DNA from: Cyclobacteriaceae bacterium
GTDB taxonomy: Bacteria > Bacteroidota > Bacteroidia > Cytophagales > Cyclobacteriaceae
Assembly: GCA_958296015.1 (NCBI GenBank)
Contig: CATQIH010000020.1
Coordinates: 248,001 to 312,000, forward strand
Length of the DNA stretch: 64,000 nucleotides
Direction: 5' to 3'
Below are positions 25,110 through 33,772 of the stretch, in pieces. Each line of letters opens with the position of its first letter. Position 1 is the stretch's first letter. Made by a program: the position numbers and the translations under genes. The notes under the pieces are model-generated. The model did not search any database and was not told where the DNA came from. It saw nothing but the letters and a program-made list of their open reading frames with translations.

Positions 25110-25559
25110 ATGAAAGCTCACCATTGGTTACTTGCCTTAATTCCTTTTCTTATAACATTATACGGTTGCAGTGAAGATGTATCCGATGCTCAGCAAATTG
25201 ACGAAAACTACGCAAACATTTCACTTTCTGAAGCGGATTGTGATCCTCTCATAGAGAAGAGAAAGACAGTAGATAGATACAAAAATGAACAAGGAGAATT
25301 GCAACTGGTGGAAGTGGGTATGGATGAATGGCAAGTTGTTATTGTCCCAAAGCGATTCAGTAAATATATGTATAGTGGAACATTCCAAGTGTGTAATCTT
25401 CCAGATACTTTAACGGATGAGGCGAGCAATAAGAGGGAAGTCATTTTTAGCGGCTTGCTTAAAGAAGTTTATCCTACTGAAAACATGCTAGGTAGTCCTT
25501 TTAAACTCACATCTATTAAAGTAAAAACGACGAAAGGATCTACTCCTGCATCTAAGTAA
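25110..25559 (+). CDS. Unknown lipoprotein
   Basis: 149 residues from the ATG at 25110, which directly precedes a lipoprotein signal (HHWLLALIPFLITLYGC). An in-frame upstream ATG at 25062 would put 16 polar residues before the signal and is less likely. The mature part is hydrophilic, with no motif I recognise. It is divergent from the imelysin operon. Confidence 0.65.
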   Translation: MKAHHWLLALIPFLITLYGCSEDVSDAQQIDENYANISLSEADCDPLIEKRKTVDRYKNEQGELQLVEVGMDEWQVVIVPKRFSKYMYSGTFQVCNLPDTLTDEASNKREVIFSGLLKEVYPTENMLGSPFKLTSIKVKTTKGSTPASK

Positions 25560-25882
25560 GTGCCGTTTACACATAGTGCTCCACACCGGATTTCCTGACA
25601 AAAGCCCCTTTTAATTCCATGATCTGTGAGACACAAGGCCACGGAGTTGGGCGGTTGTAAATGTGTATATACTTTAAGTAAGACCGTGCCACAGCGGCAC
25701 AGGTTGGCGGGTAGTGTTCTTCTGTTTAAGTTAATGATTTTTGAGCTTATTTTTTGGTTTTTAGGGAGTGGCCGTTGTGTAGGTATAAAAGAAAGTGCCG
25801 TGGTATACGGCATCTTAGGGTTTTACATGATATGCTGAGTCACACTGCTTAAAGCCCAAGTTAGGGAAGAATATAGATCTTT
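25560..25882. other. Intergenic region, 323 bases
   Basis: No gene seen. It contains a small hairpin, GTGCC-ACAGC-GGCAC at 25686-25700, of the short palindrome type scattered in this window. Confidence 0.5.
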
Positions 25883-26062
25883 TTATTTGCTTACTCCTTT
25901 GCAATCGTATCCAGCCCTCTCCATGTCTCGCTTGAATGCTCTTGCATCTTCGCCGCACATTCCACGTGTTGAATGAGGCTTTTTACATTCAAAACATGCG
26001 TCTATACATGAGATCATCGAGGCTGCAAAAAAAGTAAAAATCAGAAGTCTTTTAATAATCAT
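25883..26062 (-). CDS. Small cysteine-rich lipoprotein
   Basis: 59 residues on the minus strand from the ATG at 26060-26062 to a TAA at 25883-25885. It has KRLLIFTFFAASMISC as signal and lipobox, then DACFECKK (a CxxC), GMCGEDARAF and GYDCKG, five cysteines in all. The tidy signal peptide, high Cys content and absence of competing frames support a real gene. The function is unknown. Confidence 0.65.
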   Translation of the reverse strand: MIIKRLLIFTFFAASMISCIDACFECKKPHSTRGMCGEDARAFKRDMERAGYDCKGVSK

Positions 26063-26378
26063 GAGCGTTTGTTAATTTAGTTATTAGTCCCCTATACAAT
26101 TAATCGCACTACAAAACTAGAAAAGGCAGGTAGAAGAAATAGGTTAACTTTTATCAAAAACTACTTGTATGATCTATACCTTAAGATTATCAGATGCAAA
26201 GACAAATTAGTGATAAACTGGTATCTATGGAGAAATTTCAGGAGAAATTCGTCTTGCATAATTATATGCCCTCATAGCTCAATAGTATGCATAAAGCTAT
26301 AACAACACGATCTTAGGGCAGTGATTTGGGATTATTGAGCCGGACGGCTATTTTCGTGCCTTCCAATGTGTCGCGTTT
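26063..26378. other. Intergenic region upstream of the carotenoid cluster
   Basis: 316 bases between divergent genes; should hold promoters of the small lipoprotein and of cruF. No repeat, RNA gene or clear operator was recognised. Confidence 0.45.
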
Positions 26379-27056
26379 ATGAAGCAGCAGGTACAGCCTA
26401 AGGTATTATTTCCATTGAAGATCAGCCTTTCTTCCGCGGTTGTGTGGCTGGTGGTTGTCCATTTTTTTGGCATTCTTGGGCTGTTATTACCTTTTTCCAG
26501 GCCCTGGTTTGAGTTGGCAACACCCCTGAGCCTGATGTTGTCTGTGCTGCTGTTGCTGTACTTTCACAGCGACTGGAATGGTTATTTTATCGCTTTTCTG
26601 GTATTTACTTACATGGCAGGCTTCGGTATAGAAGTGGCCGGGGTGAAAACGTCCATGATCTTTGGCAGCTACGCCTATAAAACGACGCTGGGCTACAAAT
26701 GGCTGGATGTGCCGCTGATGATTGGTATCAACTGGCTGATACTAACGTACACCTCATGTGTGGTCTGTTTTTCTTTGAAGCTACCCATCATTGTTAAAAG
26801 CATACTGGCTGCCCTGCTGATGACTGCTATGGACTTTTTGATAGAACCGGTGGCCATATTGCATAACTACTGGGAGTGGCATGGTGCTGCAATACCTATT
26901 CAAAACTATACCGCCTGGTTCTTCGTCTCTTTTACATTGTGCCTTGTCTTTTATTTGTTGCCTTTTGATAAAAAAAATCCATTGGCCAAATACCTGCTGA
27001 TCGTACAGCTGTGTTTCTTTTTGTTGCTACAGTTTGGGCACAAAATGATAGATTAA
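26379..27056 (+). CDS. cruF: Carotenoid 1',2'-hydratase family protein (CruF-like)
   Basis: 225 residues with about seven membrane segments. GFGIEVAGVKTSMIFGSYAY, DVPLMIGINWLILTY and MDFLIEPVAILHNYWEW are hallmarks of the CruF/bisanhydrobacterioruberin hydratase family (PF04240), which adds water to the psi end of gamma-carotene-type carotenoids. With crtZ directly downstream (35 bases) and crtW in the cluster, this points to a monocyclic 1'-hydroxy keto-carotenoid. A lycopene cyclase of another type would have different motifs. Confidence 0.82.
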   Translation: MKQQVQPKVLFPLKISLSSAVVWLVVVHFFGILGLLLPFSRPWFELATPLSLMLSVLLLLYFHSDWNGYFIAFLVFTYMAGFGIEVAGVKTSMIFGSYAYKTTLGYKWLDVPLMIGINWLILTYTSCVVCFSLKLPIIVKSILAALLMTAMDFLIEPVAILHNYWEWHGAAIPIQNYTAWFFVSFTLCLVFYLLPFDKKNPLAKYLLIVQLCFFLLLQFGHKMID

Positions 27057-27091
27057 ACCGTTTAGATTTGTAGTATTTAAAAAAACCTACG

Positions 27092-27562
27092 ATGAAGATA
27101 CTTGAAAACATAGGCTTTTTTATGATAGGCTTTGCCGGTATGGAAATCTGCTCCTGGATCATCCACAAATATATCATGCACGGTTTGTTGTGGTCTGTTC
27201 ATAAGACGCATCACCGCAGGCATAAGAGCTTTTTTGAGTTGAATGATTTGTTCTCGCTGCTCTTTGGCGCAGTGTCTATTGTGTTGATTGTGGCAGGTGT
27301 GGATACACCTGGGTATAAATTCTGGATAGGAGCGGGGATTGCGGCTTATGGACTACTGTATTTTATATTGCACGACGTACTGATTCATCGGCGTATCAAA
27401 GCAAAGCAAAAAATCAAGAACCGATATTTACAAGCCCTGGCAAGAGCGCACTACGATCATCATAAAACCAACCAGCGCGAAGATGCTGTCTGCTTCGGAC
27501 TCTTATGGATTCCGGGCAAATATTTTAAACAATCTGCACAACAAAACAACAAAGCACTGTGA
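27092..27562 (+). CDS. crtZ: Beta-carotene 3-hydroxylase
   Basis: 156 residues, fatty-acid-hydroxylase superfamily. The four histidine clusters HKYIMH, HKTHH, HDVLIH and HYDHH that hold the di-iron centre are intact, with about four hydrophobic segments. The family hydroxylates C3 of the beta-ionone ring. The stop overlaps the GTG start of the MerR regulator by four bases, so enzyme and regulator are coupled. Confidence 0.92.
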   Translation: MKILENIGFFMIGFAGMEICSWIIHKYIMHGLLWSVHKTHHRRHKSFFELNDLFSLLFGAVSIVLIVAGVDTPGYKFWIGAGIAAYGLLYFILHDVLIHRRIKAKQKIKNRYLQALARAHYDHHKTNQREDAVCFGLLWIPGKYFKQSAQQNNKAL

Positions 27563-28467
27563 GCACCTACTCCATCAAAGACCTTGAGCAACTCTCCGGT
27601 ATCAAAGCCCATACACTAAGAATATGGGAACAACGCTATCACTTTATATGTCCGAAGCGTACAGAAACTAACATCCGTTTTTACGACGACGACGACCTCA
27701 AACTGGTTCTGAATGTCGCGCTTTTGAAAGACAACGGCTACAAGATTTCTAAGATTGCTGCCATGTCGCGTGAGCAGATGCACGACGAAATACATAATGT
27801 GACGGTGAAAAACACTCACTTCCCCGACCAGATTCATGGCCTCACCCTGGCTATGATTGACATGGACGAAGACCGTTTTGAGAAATTGATGGCTACCAAT
27901 GTGCTGAAGATGGGTTTTGAAAAGACAATGATCCATATTATCTACCCGTTTTTGTCTAAGCTGGGCATATTATGGCAGACGGGTTCTATCAGCCCTGCAC
28001 AGGAGCATTTTATCTGCAACCTCATCCGGCAGAAGCTTGTTGTAGCCATCGATGGGCAGTTTGCCTCCAGTGCCGAAACGATACAGAAATACCTAGTGTA
28101 CCTGCCGGAAGGAGAATTGTATGAGCTTTCGTTGCTTTTCATGACGTATATCATTAAGGCACGCAAGAACAAAGTGGTATACCTGGGACAGAATATGCTT
28201 TTGGAGGACATAAAATCGGTGTATGAAGTGCATAAGCCTGACGTTATCCTCACCTCCTTCACCTCATACCCTCCCATAGACCAGGTGCAGGATTATGTGG
28301 ATACGCTATCGCATACTTTTCCAAAGACCATCATTCTACTGAGTGGTTACCACATTGTAAGTCAGCCTATTCAAACGGAAGATCATGTAGAGATCATATA
28401 CACAGTAGATCAGCTGATCAATTTTGTAGATGCTCATAGCTTTGTTAGTAGTGCCAGATATGAATAA
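27559..28467 (+). CDS. MerR-family regulator with B12-binding-like domain (CarH/LitR type), ligand histidine missing
   Basis: 302 residues starting with GTG, overlapping crtZ by four bases. The N-terminal MerR winged helix is SIKDLEQLSGIKAHTLRIWEQRY. The C-terminal half keeps the four-helix motif W139-x9-E149-H150 used by CarH to sense adenosylcobalamin. The E-x-H-x-x-G motif that carries the cobalt ligand reads E186-L-Y188-E-L-S191, so the ligand His and the Gly are changed. It may act without B12, or bind the cofactor differently. Likely target: the promoter of the sigma-factor/crt operon just downstream. Confidence 0.88.
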   Translation: MSTYSIKDLEQLSGIKAHTLRIWEQRYHFICPKRTETNIRFYDDDDLKLVLNVALLKDNGYKISKIAAMSREQMHDEIHNVTVKNTHFPDQIHGLTLAMIDMDEDRFEKLMATNVLKMGFEKTMIHIIYPFLSKLGILWQTGSISPAQEHFICNLIRQKLVVAIDGQFASSAETIQKYLVYLPEGELYELSLLFMTYIIKARKNKVVYLGQNMLLEDIKSVYEVHKPDVILTSFTSYPPIDQVQDYVDTLSHTFPKTIILLSGYHIVSQPIQTEDHVEIIYTVDQLINFVDAHSFVSSARYE

Positions 28468-28620
28468 TTTAGCCTACAAATTTTTTAGGAAGTATAACCA
28501 TTCATGCACTTCTTCGTATAACAAATTACGTTCTCCTAATAGGATGTAAGGTTTCTTTTAAATAAGATTTTTTTTATTACTTAGGCTTAAAAAATCTTTC
28601 AAAAATTTTGAACTGATTTG

Positions 28621-28650
28621 TTTTGATTCTCAAATATTTCCTTAATTTTG
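28621..28650 (+). promoter_or_regulatory. Candidate promoter for the sigma-crtI-crtB operon
   Basis: TTTTG at 28621-28625, 17 bases, then TAATTTTG at 28643-28650, matching the Bacteroidota -33/-7 pattern TTTG ... TAnnTTTG. It lies in the 407-base AT-rich gene-free stretch 28468-28874 and would leave a leader of ~220 bases before the sigma gene. The rest of this stretch shows no gene. Confidence 0.45.
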
Positions 28651-28874
28651 TTGAACATAAGTCGAACAAACTTTATCCCTGGAATTTGAAGCCAGTATTT
28701 TTTAAACTTACTCATTATTGATTTTTACTTAATATGCAAAACTTTATGAGCAGCTGACAACACACACAACTGTACCGTATTTTTTAGTTTTGTTTATTTT
28801 TTCTCTATTTAATTAAACATTTCTTTGTCTACAACAACAAGACAGCATTTTTAAATCTTAAAACAGTTATCCTT

Positions 28875-29387
28875 ATGACAGCATTAGAATTTAGTTACTC
28901 GCTTGATAGAATGTCCAAATCTCTGAAGCCTTTTGCGCTGAAACTTACCAAAGACATGGAAGAAGCCAATGATTTGCTTCAGGAAACTATTCTGAAGGCA
29001 TTTACCAATCGTGACAAGTTCACCGATGGTACTAATCTTAAAGCGTGGCTGTATACGATCATGAAAAACACCTTTATTACCAACTATCAGCGTATGGTGC
29101 GAAGGAATACGTTCATAGACACAACAGAAAATCTGCATTATATTAACAGTACCAACAACATCACTGAAAACATGGCTTATGGCAGTTTTGCTATGAAAGA
29201 TATCAACCATGCCATTGGTAAGCTGGACGACGCTTACAAAACACCGTTTATGATGCATTTCAAAGGATTCAAATACCACGAAATTGCTGAAAGACTTAAC
29301 ATTCCTATCGGAACCGTTAAAAACAGAATTCATATTGCCCGCAAAGAGCTTAAGACTGTTCTTAAGAACTACGCGATAAAAGGATAG
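28875..29387 (+). CDS. ECF-type RNA polymerase sigma factor
   Basis: 170 residues. Region 2 is visible in DMEEANDLLQETILKAF and LKAWLYTIMKNTFIT; region 4 in FKYHEIAERLNIPIGTVKNRIHIARKEL. No anti-sigma gene lies beside it. It is 7 bases upstream of crtI on the same strand, so it is probably co-transcribed with the pigment genes and, with the MerR protein, forms a pair like LitR/LitS, where light relieves repression of the sigma factor (analogy). Confidence 0.9.
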   Translation: MTALEFSYSLDRMSKSLKPFALKLTKDMEEANDLLQETILKAFTNRDKFTDGTNLKAWLYTIMKNTFITNYQRMVRRNTFIDTTENLHYINSTNNITENMAYGSFAMKDINHAIGKLDDAYKTPFMMHFKGFKYHEIAERLNIPIGTVKNRIHIARKELKTVLKNYAIKG

Positions 29388-29394
29388 CTTGTGA

Positions 29395-30873
29395 ATGGGT
29401 GAAAAAAAAGTCATTGTCGTGGGTTCAGGCTTTTCAGGACTATCTGTAGCTACCAGCCTGGCACACAAAGGGTATCAAGTGACGGTGCTAGAAAAAAATG
29501 ATACTCCTGGGGGCAGAGCCAGGAGTTTTTCAGCACATGGTTTCACCTTTGATATGGGTCCCAGTTGGTACTGGATGCCTGATGTTTTTGATCAGTATTT
29601 TGAAAGTCTTGGCTATAAAACCGCTGATTTGTATCAACTTCAAAGGCTTGACCCATCTTACACAATCGTATTCGATCAACATACTATGATGGAAGTGCCT
29701 GCAAATATGCAGGCACTTTTGCATTTGTTTGAATCTCTGGAAGCTGGAAGCAGCAAAAAGTTAGAAAAGTTTCTTGCAGAGGCAAGTTATAAATACGAAG
29801 TAGGCATGAACAATTTGGTATATAAACCCAGTCGTTCTCCTATGGAATTTCTAAGCTTGAAGTTGCTGTATGGTATTCTGCGAATGGATGTCTTCAAGTC
29901 CTTTGACAAGCATATACGTACGTTTTTCAGACATCCGCAGATTTTGCAAATGATGGAATTTCCCATTTTGCTGCTGGGAGCATTGCCAAAGGATACACCG
30001 GCCTTGTACAGCCTGATGAACTATGCCGATATAGCCCTGGGCACCTGGTATCCGATGGGCGGTATGCACAAAATAGTAGAAGGCATGGTAAGAGTTGCCC
30101 AAGAACAGGGTGTTGTTTTCCATTATGGAGAGGAAGTAACCTCTTTTACTATTCACGACAATAATATCTGCGAAGTACACACCGGCAAAGGTAGCTATGC
30201 AACGGATGTGTGTGTAGCCAGCGCAGACTATCACCATGTGGAAACTGCATTGCTACCGGCTGAATACAGAAGTTATACAGATAAATACTGGAACCAAAGG
30301 TCAATGGCTCCTTCTTCTCTGCTCTTTTATATCGGATTGAACAAAAAACTCAAAGGGCTTTCTCATCATACTCTGTTCTTTGATCAGGATTTTGGCCCTC
30401 ACGCCAAAGACATTTATGAAAACAAAAGGTGGCCCGAAAATCCCCTGTTTTATCTCTCTATTACGTCTAAAACAGACCCGTCGGTAGCACCCGAAGGATG
30501 CGAGAACCTGTTCATCCTTATTCCAGTGGCTGTAGACCTGGAGGATAATGAAGCGATCCGGGAGGAGTATTATCAGGCAGTGATGCGTAGGCTGGAGAAA
30601 CTCACCGGGCAGTCGGTCAGAGATGCTGTTGTCTTCAAGCGAAGCTATGCGCATAAAGATTTTATCAGCGATTATCACGCTTTCAAGGGAAATGCCTATG
30701 GCTTGGCGAATACGCTGATGCAGACAGCTCTGCTAAAGCCCAGCCTGAAGAGTAAAAAAATTGATAACCTATATTATACCGGTCAGCTGACAGTACCCGG
30801 ACCTGGCGTTCCGCCTTCGTTGATTTCGGGCCGTGTGGTGGCAGAAGAAGTAGCCAGAGAAGCTGGAATATAA
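29395..30873 (+). CDS. crtI: Phytoene desaturase
   Basis: 492 residues. The FAD-binding N-terminus is KKVIVVGSGFSGLSVA ... VLEKNDTPGGRARSF, followed by FDMGPSWYWMPDVF; the C-terminus has the carotenoid-desaturase signature YYTGQLTVPGPGVPPSLISG. Length and both signatures fit CrtI, which converts phytoene to lycopene; the closely related CrtD desaturase cannot be excluded by motif alone, but the position before crtB favours CrtI. Start ATG at 29395, 7 bases after the sigma gene stop. Confidence 0.93.
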   Translation: MGEKKVIVVGSGFSGLSVATSLAHKGYQVTVLEKNDTPGGRARSFSAHGFTFDMGPSWYWMPDVFDQYFESLGYKTADLYQLQRLDPSYTIVFDQHTMMEVPANMQALLHLFESLEAGSSKKLEKFLAEASYKYEVGMNNLVYKPSRSPMEFLSLKLLYGILRMDVFKSFDKHIRTFFRHPQILQMMEFPILLLGALPKDTPALYSLMNYADIALGTWYPMGGMHKIVEGMVRVAQEQGVVFHYGEEVTSFTIHDNNICEVHTGKGSYATDVCVASADYHHVETALLPAEYRSYTDKYWNQRSMAPSSLLFYIGLNKKLKGLSHHTLFFDQDFGPHAKDIYENKRWPENPLFYLSITSKTDPSVAPEGCENLFILIPVAVDLEDNEAIREEYYQAVMRRLEKLTGQSVRDAVVFKRSYAHKDFISDYHAFKGNAYGLANTLMQTALLKPSLKSKKIDNLYYTGQLTVPGPGVPPSLISGRVVAEEVAREAGI

Positions 30874-30906
30874 ATACACATTGTTGATTTATAGCAACCA
30901 AGACCT

Positions 30907-31740
30907 ATGAACCTATTTGACCATACCACTTTTGGATGCAGCCGTTTGATTACGCAGGCGTATAGCACCTCCTTTACGCTGGGTATCAAAACTTTGCATA
31001 AGAAATTTCATGACCCTGTTTACGCTATTTACGGGTTTGTACGTTACGCTGATGAGATTGTGGACACTTTTCATGCCTATGACAAAGAGAAACTGCTCAG
31101 CCAATTTACGCAGGATACTTACACTGGCATAGAAGAAAAAATTAGCCTGAACCCGGTGCTGCATTCGTTTCAGCTAGTGGTCAACACCTACCACATCGAA
31201 CATAATCTAATTGCTTCTTTCCTAAAAAGTATGGAAATGGACTTGTACCAACATACCTATAGTGATGATGTTTACCAGGAATATATCTATGGCTCGGCAG
31301 AAGTTGTGGGGCTGATGTGTTTGCGTGTATTCTGTGAAGGAAATAATACCATGTACGAAAGGCTCAAAGAACCCGCCAGAAGCTTAGGTTCGGCTTTTCA
31401 AAAAGTGAATTTTCTGCGTGACATAAAAAGTGATTTTCAGGAGAGGGGAAGAACTTATTTCCCCGGTATCGACTTTACTAATTTTACGGCTGAAGAAAAA
31501 CGCCGAATTGAGCAGGATATACAAGAGGATTTTGACCATGCCTACCAGGGTATCCTGGGTTTGCCGGTGAGTGCAAGGCTGGGCGTGTATCTTGCTTATG
31601 TTTACTACCTGAATCTGTTCAAAAAGATTAAGAATTGCTCGGCTTCACGCATTGCCAGCGAACGCATCCGCATCCCTGATAACCGAAAGTTTGCCCTGCT
31701 GATAGGTACTTACTTTCGTCATCGGTTTAATTATCTATAG
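30907..31740 (+). CDS. crtB: Phytoene synthase
   Basis: 277 residues of the squalene/phytoene synthase family. The two aspartate-rich metal-binding motifs are YADEIVD and NFLRDIKSDFQERGRTYFP. The product condenses two geranylgeranyl diphosphates to phytoene. It follows crtI by 33 bases. The supplier of the substrate, crtE, is not in this window. Confidence 0.93.
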   Translation: MNLFDHTTFGCSRLITQAYSTSFTLGIKTLHKKFHDPVYAIYGFVRYADEIVDTFHAYDKEKLLSQFTQDTYTGIEEKISLNPVLHSFQLVVNTYHIEHNLIASFLKSMEMDLYQHTYSDDVYQEYIYGSAEVVGLMCLRVFCEGNNTMYERLKEPARSLGSAFQKVNFLRDIKSDFQERGRTYFPGIDFTNFTAEEKRRIEQDIQEDFDHAYQGILGLPVSARLGVYLAYVYYLNLFKKIKNCSASRIASERIRIPDNRKFALLIGTYFRHRFNYL

Positions 31741-31782
31741 TTGCTACACAGTCATTTGTCGAACCACTTGTTCTGAAAACTT

Positions 31783-32628
31783 ATGCTAAACCTAAAAGTC
31801 AGTATTGATGCCAGTTCGGGATTTTGTTTTGGCGTAGTATACGCCATTCAGATGGCAGAAGAAATTCTGGATGCAGAACATCACCTGTTTTGCCTGGGTG
31901 ATATTGTACACAATGATGAAGAAGTATGCCGGTTGGAGGCCAAAGGTTTACGTATCATAGACCATGAAGAATTTGAAGACATTGTAGATGCCAAAGTGTT
32001 GATTCGGGCCCACGGGGAGCCGCCTTCTACCTACCGTACAGCTATTCAAAACAACATCGAACTGATAGATGCCTCTTGTCCGGTTGTGCTCAAACTGCAA
32101 AACCGCATCAAAAATTCTTACGACAAGCAGGAAAAAATCTATATCTACGGGAAGCACGGGCACGCAGAGGTAGAAGGACTGTTGGGCCAGACCAACCAGG
32201 AAGCTGTGGTATTTCAGGACATAGCAGAACTGGATATTGAGGCTATGCCCAAAGACATCACCTTGTATAGCCAGACAACCAAAAGTACCGACCGCTTCTA
32301 CCATATTCAGGAAATACTGCAACAAGCCGGTATCCGGGTCAATGCCAATGATACCATTTGCCGCCAGGTATCCAACCGTGACAAAGAACTCAGAGATTTT
32401 GCTGATAAGTATGATGTGGTCTTGTTTGTCTCTGGTACGAAATCTTCCAATGGCAAAGTGTTGTACGAAGTATGTAGGCAAACCAATCCTCACTCTTATT
32501 TCATTTCCAGAAAAGAAGAAGTAGATAAGGAATGGTTAGCGGAAGGTCATACGGTAGGTATCTGCGGTGCCACTTCTACGCCTATGTGGCTGATGGAGGA
32601 AGTCCGCAATGCATTGCTGGAACTATAG
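31783..32628 (+). CDS. ispH: 4-hydroxy-3-methylbut-2-enyl diphosphate reductase (LytB)
   Basis: 281 residues. The three cysteines that bind the iron-sulfur cluster lie in SSGFCFGVV, IDASCPVV and DTICRQVSNRD; substrate-binding histidines lie in RAHGEPP and YGKHGHAEVEGL, with the catalytic glutamate in the latter. It catalyses the last MEP-pathway step to IPP and DMAPP. Its place inside the pigment operon suggests precursor supply is raised together with carotenoid synthesis. Confidence 0.94.
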   Translation: MLNLKVSIDASSGFCFGVVYAIQMAEEILDAEHHLFCLGDIVHNDEEVCRLEAKGLRIIDHEEFEDIVDAKVLIRAHGEPPSTYRTAIQNNIELIDASCPVVLKLQNRIKNSYDKQEKIYIYGKHGHAEVEGLLGQTNQEAVVFQDIAELDIEAMPKDITLYSQTTKSTDRFYHIQEILQQAGIRVNANDTICRQVSNRDKELRDFADKYDVVLFVSGTKSSNGKVLYEVCRQTNPHSYFISRKEEVDKEWLAEGHTVGICGATSTPMWLMEEVRNALLEL

Positions 32629-32652
32629 GCAGAAATTCTTCAAATAAACAAC

Positions 32653-33348
32653 ATGCGGTTGACACAACAAAACAACAAAAGTATATGGATTGGCACAGGC
32701 ATTATTTCGTTATGGGCTGTTTCGCTGTGGATGTTGCTGGATGTTTATTCAGTAAATTTTGCTAACCCAGTAACGTATCTGTTGATGCTCGTGCAAATGC
32801 ACCTCTACACCGGTTTGTTCATCACAGCCCATGATGCTATGCATGGCGCAGTTTCCACCAACAAGAGAGTGAACAACACGATTGGCAAAGTAGCGGCTGG
32901 TTTGTTTGCCTACAATTCTTACAACAAATTATTTCCCAAGCACCACATGCACCACCGGCATGTAGCTACCAAAAACGATCCGGATTATCATGACGGCGGC
33001 TTTTTCTCGTGGTATGTGAAATTTGCCCGCGAATACGTAAGTATCTGGCAGATCGTGTTGATGGCATTGACTTACGAGGTATTGATCCGGATATTTCCCA
33101 AACCTAATGTAATCCTGTTCTATATCGTTCCTTCGTTGCTATCTACTCTGCAACTGTTTTATTTTGGTACTTATCTGCCTCATCGGGGCGAACAGGACAA
33201 CAAATATAAGTCAGGCACACAAAAGAGGAACCACCTATGGGCATTTTTGAGCTGTTATTTCTTTGGCTATCATTACGAGCACCATCATATGCCCGGCACA
33301 CCTTGGTGGCAACTTTATAAGGAAAAAGAAAAAATGGCAAAATCTTAA
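32653..33348 (+). CDS. crtW: Beta-carotene ketolase (CrtW-type fatty-acid desaturase fold)
   Basis: 231 residues, integral membrane. Histidine clusters are HDAMHG, PKHHMHHRHV and YHYEHHHMPGTPWWQLY, the pattern of CrtW ketolases. The family adds the C4 keto group to the beta ring. Together with CrtZ and CruF it predicts a 3-hydroxy-4-keto, 1'-hydroxylated carotenoid. Last gene of the cluster, 24 bases after ispH; its stop overlaps the convergent small membrane-protein gene. Confidence 0.9.
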   Translation: MRLTQQNNKSIWIGTGIISLWAVSLWMLLDVYSVNFANPVTYLLMLVQMHLYTGLFITAHDAMHGAVSTNKRVNNTIGKVAAGLFAYNSYNKLFPKHHMHHRHVATKNDPDYHDGGFFSWYVKFAREYVSIWQIVLMALTYEVLIRIFPKPNVILFYIVPSLLSTLQLFYFGTYLPHRGEQDNKYKSGTQKRNHLWAFLSCYFFGYHYEHHHMPGTPWWQLYKEKEKMAKS

Positions 33349-33572
33349 TGCCTGATCATCTCTTCATCTTTTCTCTTTTTTCTGTCAACCAAAAGCAAGG
33401 CTGCTCCACCGGGAAGAAAAAAACTGGCCAGAATAGGTGACCAAGTATTGCCCAAAAAACCTATAGCTACTTCACCACTTTCGCGGTTGGATGTACCAAG
33501 GGTTAGTGTCAGTATCAGGTCTAATACACAAAGTGCACCCAAAACGAGTAAAACGATTCCTACAGTTCTCAT
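33345..33572 (-). CDS. Small two-helix membrane protein
   Basis: 75 residues counted from the ATG at 33570-33572, where the first helix begins (TVGIVLLVLGALCVLDLILTL); a longer frame upstream adds a polar 32-residue extension that is less likely. The second helix is GNTWSPILASFFLPGGAALLLV, followed by a basic tail (DRKKRK). DUF3185-like in size and layout. It converges on crtW with a 4-base overlap. Confidence 0.6.
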   Translation of the reverse strand: MRTVGIVLLVLGALCVLDLILTLTLGTSNRESGEVAIGFLGNTWSPILASFFLPGGAALLLVDRKKRKDEEMIRH

Positions 33573-33772
33573 AATATTAAAAATTAGTTCTGCTAGTATA
33601 ACGGTGTGGCCATCATTCTGTTTATCAACTTCCCTTTTTATGCGTATATGGTGAAGTGCTGTTTGCATATGTAACTCTATGTTTTCTCTATGGTATCGTA
33701 GACAAGCTTGCTTATTGACGTAGGGAATTATTACCTTTCACACAATATGAGACCTGCCTGAAAACCACAAGA

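Noticed and set aside
29530-30237. Minus-strand frames opposite crtI
   Set aside because: Shadows of a well-supported gene, with no family features.
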